Part shown: positions 1 to 6,235 of the stretch, one piece after another | Position numbering within the stretch: the first letter of the stretch is position 1 | Layout: each line of letters starts with the position of its first letter | Origin: CAYVMP01 sp964452635 | Lineage (GTDB): Bacteria > Patescibacteriota > Minisyncoccia > Phycocordibacterales > DATDWN01 | Length of the DNA: 8,097 nt | Assembly: GCA_964452635.1 (NCBI GenBank) | Contig: CAYVMP010000026.1 | Location: 1-8,097 of the forward strand | Reading direction: 5' to 3' | Notes under the pieces: model-generated | Told to the model about the DNA's origin: nothing | What the model saw: only the letters and a program-made list of their open reading frames with translations | The model's database searches: none | Program-made: the position numbers and the translations under genes

Positions 1-53
1 ACTAAACCGTCGTTCCTTAATTGGAACCGCGAGTTCGAATCTCGCTCTCTCCG
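1..53 (+). tRNA. tRNA-Ser, 3' portion only (anticodon apparently NCT)
   Basis: The gene is cut by the left edge. Visible parts are the end of the anticodon loop, the 3' anticodon stem (6-10), a long class II variable arm with stem GTTCC/GGAAC (12-16 with 23-27), a T arm GCGAG-TTCGAAT-CTCGC (29-45), the 3' acceptor strand TCTCTCC (46-52) and discriminator G (53). A long variable arm allows Ser, Leu or Tyr; G73 is the serine identity base, whereas Leu and Tyr normally have A73. Bases C2-T3 then fit C35-T36 of a tRNA reading AGY serine codons. CCA is not encoded (CAG follows G73), so the end would be added by the CCA enzyme. Base 1 falls at wobble position 34 and is A, where G is normal. Confidence 0.85.
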
Positions 54-63
54 CAGATACCCC

Positions 64-91
64 TTGCACACATACAGAAAATATGCATAAT
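64..91 (+). promoter_or_regulatory. possible promoter of a small RNA
   Basis: A -10-like CATAAT (86-91, 5 of 6 consensus bases) lies 16 bases after TTGCAC (64-69), which matches only the TTG of the -35 consensus. Transcription would start near 98, after the tRNA and before the structured stretch that ends in the terminator at 204-235. This is weak evidence on its own. The stretch could equally be the processed trailer of the tRNA transcript. Confidence 0.25.
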
Positions 92-97
92 ATCCAC

Positions 98-235
98 CAG
101 TCACAGCCACATAAAGCCAAGTGAGTGAGGGGGTCGCTCTAGCCTACTCTTTGTCCCTTTCCAAAGAGAAAGTCCTTGTGACATGTTGTCTCTCCCTCAT
201 CAGGGGCCATTCCAATATAATGGGTGGCCCTTTTT
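98..235 (+). ncRNA. candidate structured small RNA or tRNA trailer
   Basis: No convincing protein gene lies between the tRNA and position 404. This stretch is rich in pairing. GTCACA (100-105) can pair with TGTGAC (177-182). GAGTG..GG (123-130) can pair with CCTACTC (143-149). CTTTC (157-161) pairs with GAAAG (168-172). A nine-pair helix, including two G-U pairs, joins 125-133 to 192-200. The last helix conflicts with the second and crosses the first, so the RNA would have alternative folds or a pseudoknot. It ends in an intrinsic terminator. I do not recognise it as SRP RNA, 6S RNA, tmRNA or RNase P RNA. Because the downstream gene has its own promoter past the terminator, a free RNA fits better than a riboswitch. 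Confidence 0.3.
204..235 (+). terminator. intrinsic terminator after tRNA / candidate small RNA
   Basis: GGGCCA (204-209) pairs with TGGCCC (225-230), the stem can be extended by an inner CCA/TGG with an imperfect joint, and TTTTT (231-235) follows at once. It ends whichever transcript comes from the tRNA side. Confidence 0.7.
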
Positions 236-319
236 CATATACAAACACTCAACCCCAGTACCCTCATCCAACCCGCAACATTATTAATTGCGCACACTCC
301 TTTGCTCAATAGCAGAAAA

Positions 320-348
320 TTGACAAATATCAACAACCAATGTATGTT
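320..348 (+). promoter_or_regulatory. sigma70-type promoter for the 195-residue gene
   Basis: A perfect -35 TTGACA (320-325) is followed by a 17-base spacer and TATGTT (343-348; 4 of 6 -10 consensus bases). The expected start is near 355, giving a leader of about 50 bases that carries the ribosome binding site at 386-398. It is the best -35 box found in the window. Confidence 0.65.
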
Positions 349-403
349 ACCCATGGAAATTAATTGCTGGCGAGCATAGAACGCAAAGGAAGGAAAGGTA
401 ATT

Positions 404-991
404 ATGTTTTGGTTTTTGCGACTTTTCTCTGGAAAAAAAGCGGAGGCTGACGTGGTCACTGAACTACCTCCAACAGAAACGATACTTGTGGCCACAGAAC
501 CAGTGGCAGTGCCGGAAACCAGCACCTTGTCTCTAGACGAGTTTGATCGGTACGTTGAGTTAGCCGAAAGAATCGGATGGAACCCTGATTATATTACCGA
601 AGAAAGAATACGGCATTTCCTGATTAAAAAGGGTACACCCTTTTTCCCCATCGATGATGTTGAGAGATTTCTGGATGCAACTTTTGGTGTCTCCCAAGAA
701 GATGAATGTAGAACATGGTGGTGGTGCCCCCTCAGAGAAGAGGACATGGAAGCAGGTGTTGAGATTGAGCAGTCAATTGGAGGCAATAGTACGATAGACA
801 ATAGTGGGTGGTACCAAAGAAGAATCCCCCCTTCAATCTTGGAAGTCATCAAAAAAATTCATGATGAAATCCCGGAATCTCTTTTCTTTGTTTCCACAAT
901 GCCGGAAAAAGAAGGAGAAACATTTCTCATGGTCACAGGACCGCGAGAAGTAAAGGCATTCATCATCGAGCGGTGGAATTTTCAAAGATAA
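404..991 (+). CDS. hypothetical protein, 195 aa
   Basis: I do not recognise this protein and assign no function. The start is well supported by a purine-rich Shine-Dalgarno tract (AAGGAAGGAAAGG, 386-398) five bases before the ATG. It begins with a short hydrophobic/basic stretch (MFWFLRLFSGKK) too short to be a clear membrane segment or signal peptide. Residues about 13-42 are low-complexity, rich in Thr, Glu, Pro and Val, and probably an unstructured linker. Residues 43-97 look like a helical, acidic domain, followed by a Cys-Arg-Thr-Trp-Trp-Trp-Cys cluster (102-108). Residues 141-195 look like a small alpha/beta unit (helix from PPSILEVIKK, strands FFVS and TFLMVT, ending IIERWNF). The gene is monocistronic, with its own promoter and terminator, and its coding strand is much richer in G than the pilus genes downstream. 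Confidence 0.85.
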   Translation: MFWFLRLFSGKKAEADVVTELPPTETILVATEPVAVPETSTLSLDEFDRYVELAERIGWNPDYITEERIRHFLIKKGTPFFPIDDVERFLDATFGVSQEDECRTWWWCPLREEDMEAGVEIEQSIGGNSTIDNSGWYQRRIPPSILEVIKKIHDEIPESLFFVSTMPEKEGETFLMVTGPREVKAFIIERWNFQR

Positions 992-1002
992 GTAGAGTGA
1001 CG

Positions 1003-1034
1003 AGAGCCTCGCAGAAATGTGGGGCTCTTATTTT
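1003..1034 (+). terminator. intrinsic terminator of the 195-residue gene
   Basis: An 11-pair stem (1003-1013 with 1018-1028, including two G-U pairs) closes on a GAAA tetraloop and is followed by TATTTT. It starts 12 bases after the stop codon, so it separates this gene from the enzyme gene downstream. Confidence 0.85.
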
Positions 1035-1058
1035 ACAAAATTATACAAAACACCTTTT

Positions 1059-1087
1059 TTCATTAACACCTATCAATGTGCTAGAAT
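1059..1087 (+). promoter_or_regulatory. extended -10 promoter of the EEP-family gene
   Basis: TGCTAGAAT (1079-1087) is an extended -10 element: TG, one base, then TAGAAT (5 of 6 consensus bases). The hexamer 17 bases upstream (TTCATT, 1059-1064) is a poor -35, as extended -10 promoters allow. The expected start is near 1094, leaving a leader of only about nine bases before the ATG at 1103 and no room for a normal Shine-Dalgarno site. Confidence 0.6.
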
Positions 1088-1102
1088 GATACACGCATTA
1101 CT

Positions 1103-1873
1103 ATGAAACTCATATCACTAAATATCGAAGGTAATAAACATTGGGAGCGTGTCCTGCCGTACATAGAAAAGGAAAAACCAGATGTATTGTGTGTACAAGA
1201 AATTTTTGCCGACGACATTACTCGTATCACAGATGCATTTCAGATGGATTCAACATACATACCCATGCATCTCGAATGTGAGATGAAAGAAAATGTCGGA
1301 TCATGCAAAGATATAGGTGTTGCTATTTTTTCAAAATATCCGTTCAAAAACATACAGCATCACACATACTACTCCCCTGCACCACACCTCAAACAACTCA
1401 TGATTAATGACGAAAACCCACAGTCAATTAGAGAAATAAACAGACAGGTGCTCGCAGTGGCTGATATACATATCGAAAACCACGTGTTTACAGTCGGAAC
1501 AACTCATTTCACATGGACACCAGACGGCAAACCAAGCACTGATCAATACACTGACGCCGATTCCCTACTTGCTACCCTTTCAGACATTCCATCCATCATT
1601 CTCTGTGGAGATTTCAATGTACCTCGTGGACACAATGACATCTACGAAAAATTTGTCGAGCGATACAGTGATGCCATACCACACTCCTACACATGCAGTT
1701 TCGACCAAAACCTCCATCGTGTTGGCAACATACCTGAACGCTGGGCAAACGTTGGCAAATACATGGTTGACTACTTTTTCCTATCACCCCACTACCGTGC
1801 AGAAAATGTTCGTCTTCAATCAGGCATCAGCGATCACTATGCAGTTGTCGGAGAGATTTCTATTCGCATGTAG
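1103..1873 (+). CDS. endonuclease/exonuclease/phosphatase (EEP) family protein
   Basis: This 256-residue protein has the ordered signature of the EEP superfamily (DNase I / AP endonuclease / phosphodiesterase fold): an N-terminal strand ending in Asn7 (ISLNIEGN), the metal ligand Glu33 in the VQE motif (31-33), a T-T-H-F strand with His135, the G-D-F-N motif at 169-172 (catalytic Asp170, Asn172), a V-D-Y-F-F-L strand, and the terminal S-D-H motif at 243-245 (Asp244, His245). All expected active-site residues are present, so it should be a metal-dependent phosphodiesterase, but the substrate (DNA, RNA, lipid or nucleotide) cannot be read from sequence. No signal peptide or membrane segment is seen, so it is probably cytoplasmic. 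It sits 57 bases before pilB but has its own promoter and no Shine-Dalgarno site. No terminator follows it, so read-through into the pilus operon is possible. Confidence 0.9.
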   Translation: MKLISLNIEGNKHWERVLPYIEKEKPDVLCVQEIFADDITRITDAFQMDSTYIPMHLECEMKENVGSCKDIGVAIFSKYPFKNIQHHTYYSPAPHLKQLMINDENPQSIREINRQVLAVADIHIENHVFTVGTTHFTWTPDGKPSTDQYTDADSLLATLSDIPSIILCGDFNVPRGHNDIYEKFVERYSDAIPHSYTCSFDQNLHRVGNIPERWANVGKYMVDYFFLSPHYRAENVRLQSGISDHYAVVGEISIRM

Positions 1874-1894
1874 ACACTCCTGTCCACAGATATA

Positions 1895-1924
1895 TTCAAA
1901 ATATATACAATAATATTGTATACT
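1895..1924 (+). promoter_or_regulatory. pilus operon promoter, probably giving a leaderless mRNA
   Basis: TATACT (1919-1924; 5 of 6 -10 consensus bases) lies 18 bases after TTCAAA (1895-1900; 4 of 6 -35 bases). The usual distance from -10 to transcription start puts the first base at or next to the A of the ATG at 1931, so pilB would be translated from a leaderless or nearly leaderless transcript. That supports ATG 1931 as the start over an in-frame TTG at 1916, which would lie upstream of the predicted transcription start and has no ribosome binding site. Confidence 0.5.
1906..1920 (+). promoter_or_regulatory. inverted repeat overlapping the pilus promoter (possible operator)
   Basis: TACAAT (1906-1911) and ATTGTA (1915-1920) form a perfect 6+6 inverted repeat with a three-base AAT centre. 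It fills the promoter spacer and runs two bases into the -10 box, where a dimeric repressor could block RNA polymerase. The region is very AT-rich, so a chance palindrome is possible. Confidence 0.35.
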
Positions 1925-1930
1925 TTTTTA

Positions 1931-3172
1931 ATGGACTCATCCGAAACAGTGCATGAGAAGATACACTCCGAGGTTCTCCGTGGAAAACACGCCTCCATCA
2001 TACACATCGTAAACTACATCATCGAAGATGCGCACGCGTCTAAATCATCCGACATTCACATAGATCCATCCCCACAAGAAATCTCTGTGCGATTTAGAAT
2101 CGATGGCATGCTCATCACAGCACACACACTCCCCACATCACTCCATTCAGAAATCATTGCTCGTATCAAAATACTCTCGAAGCTACGAACAGATGAACAC
2201 TCAACCGCACAGGATGGACGTTTCCGTCACACCTTTTCCGATACAGAGAACACACATTCATTTCTCGACATCCGCGTTTCCATACTACCAACATATCACG
2301 GAGAAAATGTAGTATTGAGACTCCTCTCAGATCTTGGAGAATCATTCACACTTACTGGACTTGGTTTTTCTAACACAGACTCAGCAAAAATACTCCATGC
2401 ACTCCATCAACCACACGGAATGATTCTTGCTACCGGACCCACAGGCTCAGGGAAAACAACTACACTCTACACACTCATCCAGATACTTAACACTCCACAC
2501 ATCTCCATTGTCACCATCGAAGATCCGATTGAGTACGCCATTCAAAACGTCAAACAAATTCAAGTCAATCCACGCACTGGATTGACTTTTGCTAATGGTC
2601 TCCGAAGTATTCTTCGACAGGATCCGAATACAATCATGGTTGGTGAAATCAGAGATACAGAAACCGCCCGCATTGCGGTGAACACTGCTCTCACAGGACA
2701 CCTCCTCCTCTCCACACTTCACACAACTGACTCAGCGACTACTCTTCCGCGACTTCTTGATATGGGAATCGAAGAATACCTTGTTGCATCTACCGTACAC
2801 ATTGCCATTGGACAAAGACTCGTACGGAAACTTTGCCCTATATGCAAGAAAAAAGGATCCCTCTCTCACGAACTCCACGCGACACTCTCTCGAAATGAAT
2901 CATCGTGTCCACTCTCACCAGAAGATACTATCTACACACCATCCGGATGCACTGCATGCAAACACACTGGGTACACACAGAGAATATCAATCAATGAAGT
3001 TCTCGTGGTCAACGAACCAATCAGAAATCTTTTGCTCACAAGAGCATCAGCACGTGACATCAAACACTGTGCAGTCACCCACGGCATGACAACAATGTAC
3101 GAAGATGGAATGAATAAAGTAAAACATGGAATTACGAGTATCGACGAAGTACTTCGAGTAATATATGAATAG
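1931..3172 (+). CDS. pilB: type IV pilus assembly ATPase PilB (short form)
   Basis: This cytoplasmic secretion ATPase (413 residues) powers pilus extension by acting as a hexamer on PilC. Visible in order are the N2 domain with SSDIHIDP and FRIDG (residues about 35-60), the Walker A motif GPTGSGKT (169-176), the Asp box TIEDPIEY (195-202), an arginine-rich stretch with LRQDP, Walker B ending in Glu239 of MVGEIRD, the His box from His257 to His264 (STLHT), and a tetracysteine zinc knuckle (Cys302, Cys305, Cys340, Cys343). The zinc knuckle is typical of PilB/GspE and absent from retraction ATPases such as PilT. Typical PilB has about 560 residues. This one starts almost directly at N2 and lacks the N-terminal N1/MshEN domain that normally docks to PilM or GspL. 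The start is taken at ATG 1931 (see the promoter entry); a TTG at 1916 would add five residues. It overlaps pilC by eight bases. Confidence 0.95.
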   Translation: MDSSETVHEKIHSEVLRGKHASIIHIVNYIIEDAHASKSSDIHIDPSPQEISVRFRIDGMLITAHTLPTSLHSEIIARIKILSKLRTDEHSTAQDGRFRHTFSDTENTHSFLDIRVSILPTYHGENVVLRLLSDLGESFTLTGLGFSNTDSAKILHALHQPHGMILATGPTGSGKTTTLYTLIQILNTPHISIVTIEDPIEYAIQNVKQIQVNPRTGLTFANGLRSILRQDPNTIMVGEIRDTETARIAVNTALTGHLLLSTLHTTDSATTLPRLLDMGIEEYLVASTVHIAIGQRLVRKLCPICKKKGSLSHELHATLSRNESSCPLSPEDTIYTPSGCTACKHTGYTQRISINEVLVVNEPIRNLLLTRASARDIKHCAVTHGMTTMYEDGMNKVKHGITSIDEVLRVIYE

Positions 3173-4217
3173 AACATTGTCTCCAAAAAATAAAATTATT
3201 TTCATTCAAAAAATGTCATTTCTCATCGGAGCAGGTGTTTCTCTCCTTGAAAGCATCCAGATGATTTACGAACAAACAGAATCAAAACAATTTAAAAAAA
3301 TACTTCGATCAATCGAGTACAGCATTTCAAACGGACAATCTCTGGCACAGAGCCTCTCTGCATTCCCCACTGTGTGTGGAGAATTTGCAATTCACATCAT
3401 CCACTCTGGTGAATCCACAGGCATGCTCTCTGAAAACCTTGCGTACCTTGCGACTGAAATGAAAAAACGATACGCACTCCAGCGGAAAATCATAGGCGCA
3501 TGTATCTACCCCGCACTCGTCACACTCGCAACATGCGGAATCACCGCGTTTCTCATCATCTATTTATTTCCAAAAATCATTCCCGTATTCAAAAGTCTTC
3601 ACATGACACTTCCTCTTTCAACTCGAATGATTATCACCGCAAGCATCTTCATTTCGCACTACGGCTACTGGGTACTAGGAGGGATCATGGCATTATCCAT
3701 TACCGTACACATACTTTTTAAAAAACATCTCTGGCTTCAAACACAACGCGATGCAGCACTTCTCAAAATACCAATTATCGGAAATGTCATTCGCTCATAC
3801 AACCTCGCACATTCAACACGAACACTTGGACTATTGCTCAAAAGTGGCACAACACTTCACGACGCACTACCTATCACCACACACACCACCACAAACCGTG
3901 TGTACAGAAATACATTCACAGAGATGGAACAAACGATTGATCGAGGAGGCTCACTGTCTAAATATTTCAGCACCTACCCACGACTCTTCCCCACTCTATT
4001 TCACCAAGTCATTGCTGTGGGAGAGCGAAGTGGCAACCTTCCACAATCCCTCATCTATCTCTCAGAAATGTACGAAAACGAAGTTGATGAGTTTACAAAA
4101 AACCTCAGCAGTACCATTGAACCACTCCTCATGATACTCATGGGAACACTCGTCGGATTTATCGCAATCTCCATCATCACGCCAATATATGGAATCACAC
4201 AAAACCTCCACAAATAA
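3165..4217 (+). CDS. pilC: type IV pilus inner-membrane platform protein PilC (GspF family)
   Basis: The 350-residue platform protein is thought to transmit ATPase motion to pilin subunits at the inner membrane. Two GspF domains are seen. The first covers about residues 12-135 (FIQKMSFLIGAGVSLLESIQ, then HSGESTGMLSENLAYLA). The second covers about 212-340 (STRTLGLLLKSGTTLHDAL, then AVGERSGNLPQSLIYLS). The conserved G-E-x-(S/T)-G motif occurs in both, at 82-86 and 286-290. Membrane segments are predicted near 112-140, 155-185 and 318-343, the usual three. It is about 50 residues shorter than typical PilC because the N-terminal extension is reduced. The ATG overlaps the pilB stop region by eight bases with no Shine-Dalgarno sequence, so translation is probably coupled. 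Its 3' end overlaps the next gene by 29 bases. Confidence 0.95.
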   Translation: MNRTLSPKNKIIFIQKMSFLIGAGVSLLESIQMIYEQTESKQFKKILRSIEYSISNGQSLAQSLSAFPTVCGEFAIHIIHSGESTGMLSENLAYLATEMKKRYALQRKIIGACIYPALVTLATCGITAFLIIYLFPKIIPVFKSLHMTLPLSTRMIITASIFISHYGYWVLGGIMALSITVHILFKKHLWLQTQRDAALLKIPIIGNVIRSYNLAHSTRTLGLLLKSGTTLHDALPITTHTTTNRVYRNTFTEMEQTIDRGGSLSKYFSTYPRLFPTLFHQVIAVGERSGNLPQSLIYLSEMYENEVDEFTKNLSSTIEPLLMILMGTLVGFIAISIITPIYGITQNLHK

Positions 4218-4674
4218 TTCAGGATTTACACTCATTGAAACAATCGTAGTCATTGGACTTTTTTTGACTGTTTGTTTCCTGTCACCCATCACAACCATGA
4301 AAACGATGCTCAGTCATTCATCAGAGGACGATATACACACTCTCGTCTCGACACTGAAAACAGCACGCATGCGGGCACTGACCAACACATGTGTGGGCAC
4401 ATGCACAGATGGAGTCCCTCACGGTGTATATTTCGAAGATGACCAATACACACTCTTTCAAGGAAATTCATACGACTCAACTGATCCAGAAAACGAAATG
4501 ACCGAACTCAGTCCGCACACACATATATACGGAGCATCTACCGTTGTATTCCTACCCCGAAGTGGTAGGGCGACATCCACACCTAGTGATATCTGGGACA
4601 TAGACATCGTACCTACACACGGTGCTACTACCACAATCAATATAAACAGCGAAGGTAGAATATCCGTCGAATAA
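4189..4674 (+). CDS. prepilin-like protein, GspH/FimT type (minor pseudopilin H position)
   Basis: This 161-residue protein has a class III signal: a short hydrophilic leader, then cleavage expected after Gly12 before FTLIE, with Glu17 at the +5 position needed for subunit alignment. A hydrophobic helix runs to about residue 34. The following stretch (DDIHTLVSTLKTARMRAL, then a turn and VPHGVYFEDDQYTLF) matches the pattern of GspH/FimT minor pilins, in which a helix packs on a beta-sheet. Cys68 and Cys72 could form a small disulfide. The protein should be processed by a prepilin peptidase (not in this window) and inserted near the fibre tip. It lies inside the operon with a 29-base overlap with pilC and no Shine-Dalgarno site. 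FimT in T4P and GspH in type II secretion are both possible relatives; I prefer a pilus role given the PilB/PilC neighbours. Confidence 0.88.
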   Translation: MESHKTSTNNSGFTLIETIVVIGLFLTVCFLSPITTMKTMLSHSSEDDIHTLVSTLKTARMRALTNTCVGTCTDGVPHGVYFEDDQYTLFQGNSYDSTDPENEMTELSPHTHIYGASTVVFLPRSGRATSTPSDIWDIDIVPTHGATTTININSEGRISVE

Positions 4675-4675
4675 T

Positions 4676-6235
4676 ATGAAAACGCACATCAACACCACAT
4701 CATCAGGCTTTAGCACAATCGAAATCATGATTGCATACGCAATCATGAGCATAGCACTCATAAGTATCATTCTTGTATCATTTACAAACCAATCACTCGG
4801 CGAAGATAGTCAAAAAATGCGAGATATGGAACATGTAGTTGATACAACACTGTCAAAAATCAAAAACACCGAATTTAAACTCATACAACCAAACACAAGC
4901 ACTTCCTCAACACCATACGGAGAGTACGAAACACGTATCACTGTAGATTCACAGGATTTTTTCCAAAAATACATAACCGTCACAGTCTCTGACACATCCC
5001 CCTACCGACACACATACACCACACGAAGTACACTCGTAACAGACTATACTAACGCCGATACAAGTGACACATGTGACTCAGTGCCAACTGGTGATTGGAC
5101 TCATCCAGAAATAAAAAATTCTGTGACTGATATTGCAACTCTTCTTGGTGACCCAACACATCAATATTCCATAAGCGATATAGATACACATCACCACTAT
5201 GCATACGCAAGCATCGGCGATACAGACACAAGTACAAAGGAAACATTTCTCATTTTCGATATTCATGACCCAACACACCCACAGATACTTGGGAAAACAG
5301 ACAATGCATCGACGACATCGACTGGTATCTCATCATTCGTGGTCTCATCGAGTACCACACAAGTGCTTGCATACAGTGCAAACGCATCACACACTACGAG
5401 CTTTGCAACATGCACTCAGGCACCAAACTGTGCACAGTTGCAGGTTTTCAATATCACAAATCCTCTTCTCCCAACACTCGCTTTCAATGTAAAAATCCCC
5501 TCAGCCACACCACCATACACACTCGGCACTGGTACTCAGGCAACAGGAAAAAGCATCGCCTATTCACGTGGATATGTGTACCTCGGATTGACGAAAACAG
5601 CACAAGGTCCCGAGTTCAATATTTTCGATGCACGCGACCAGACACAGACACCCGTGTGGGTTGGTGGATACACTGTCGGCTATACAGTGTATGGAATACA
5701 GGTGAAAAATCAGTATGCATACATCGTGCACGAAACAAGCCCGAGTGCTCCGTACCAAGAACAACTCACTGTACTCGATATCTCCGACCCAACACATCCA
5801 TATCGTGTTGGCGGATTCTTTGCACCTGCAGGAATTTTCAATGTAGGAAAAAGCCTCCACATTATAGGTAACACACTTTACCTTGGCAGACTGGCCAGTC
5901 GCATATCCGGTTCATCCGACACCACTCCCGAATTCATTGCACTCGATATCTCGAACCCAGACACACCACCATATCCAATCATCGCTACGACATCACTCGC
6001 CGTTCCCGAAAGTCTCAATGCACTGCTCGTTCGAAACACAGACGCATACTTTGTGACAAGTGGTTTCTTCCAAATCTGGAACATGAGCACTTCATCACCA
6101 TCACTCTCATCACAAATTTCTCTCCCACATGGAGGTACAATCACTCCATCCATTGACTGCGAAGGTAACTACATATATGTAGGTTCAAACACATCCACAA
6201 ACAAAGGAAACATTACTATCATTAGTGCACCATGA
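4676..6235 (+). CDS. minor pseudopilin (I position) fused to a predicted seven-bladed beta-propeller
   Basis: The N-terminus is a class III prepilin: cleavage after Gly11 before FSTIE, Glu16 at +5, hydrophobic helix to about residue 37. Residues about 40-125 follow a GspI/PilV-like pattern, ending in TRITV and YITVTVSDTSPY strands. GspI-type proteins normally end about here, but this one continues to 519 residues. Residues about 140-519 contain seven units of a (Y/L)-x-Y strand followed by a hydrophobic-x-(D/N)-(I/A/M) strand, often closed by DPTHP: near 175-206, 230-272, 299-332, 347-381, 400-437, 456-482 and 499-519. The pattern is that of LVIVD/YVTN-type beta-propellers. The last unit lacks its closing strand, which WTHPEI near 141-146 could supply as a Velcro closure. 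Such propellers act in surface binding; PilY1 is the classical tip example but is a separate protein. The gene follows H after one base and overlaps J by four (ATGA). Confidence 0.88.
   Translation: MKTHINTTSSGFSTIEIMIAYAIMSIALISIILVSFTNQSLGEDSQKMRDMEHVVDTTLSKIKNTEFKLIQPNTSTSSTPYGEYETRITVDSQDFFQKYITVTVSDTSPYRHTYTTRSTLVTDYTNADTSDTCDSVPTGDWTHPEIKNSVTDIATLLGDPTHQYSISDIDTHHHYAYASIGDTDTSTKETFLIFDIHDPTHPQILGKTDNASTTSTGISSFVVSSSTTQVLAYSANASHTTSFATCTQAPNCAQLQVFNITNPLLPTLAFNVKIPSATPPYTLGTGTQATGKSIAYSRGYVYLGLTKTAQGPEFNIFDARDQTQTPVWVGGYTVGYTVYGIQVKNQYAYIVHETSPSAPYQEQLTVLDISDPTHPYRVGGFFAPAGIFNVGKSLHIIGNTLYLGRLASRISGSSDTTPEFIALDISNPDTPPYPIIATTSLAVPESLNALLVRNTDAYFVTSGFFQIWNMSTSSPSLSSQISLPHGGTITPSIDCEGNYIYVGSNTSTNKGNITIISAP
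5150..5796 (+). repeat. 11-base repeat in three copies within the propeller gene
   Basis: GACCCAACACA occurs at 5150-5160, 5267-5277 and 5786-5796, always in the frame encoding Asp-Pro-Thr-His. The last two copies close propeller blades 1 and 4. The first lies just before blade 1. Identical codon choice at all three sites suggests partial duplication or gene conversion among blade segments, though constrained codon use could also produce it. Confidence 0.45.

Noticed and set aside
121..312. 63-codon open frame on the + strand after the tRNA
   Set aside because: It starts with GTG without a ribosome binding site and runs across a strong intrinsic terminator at 204-235.
1569..1913. 114-codon open frame on the + strand across the end of the EEP gene
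   Set aside because: It overlaps the GDFN and SDH motifs of the real gene in another frame and shows no recognisable protein features.
1916..1930. TTG at 1916 as the pilB start
   Set aside because: It overlaps the -10 box and has no ribosome binding site; the ATG at 1931 matches the predicted transcription start.
4551..4569. CCTACC/GGTAGG hairpin within the H-type pilin gene
   Set aside because: It is short, internal to a good coding sequence, and has no T run after it.
5668..5692. 9-base inverted repeat (ATACACTGT / ACAGTGTAT) within the propeller gene
   Set aside because: It lies in coding sequence for the tandem Gly-Tyr-Thr-Val repeat and has no T run; chance or codon effects explain it.
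5410..5871. 153-codon open frame on the + strand inside the propeller gene
   Set aside because: It is in another frame of a clearly coding gene, has no ribosome binding site, and its Arg/His/Thr-rich composition is a by-product of the CA-rich sequence.
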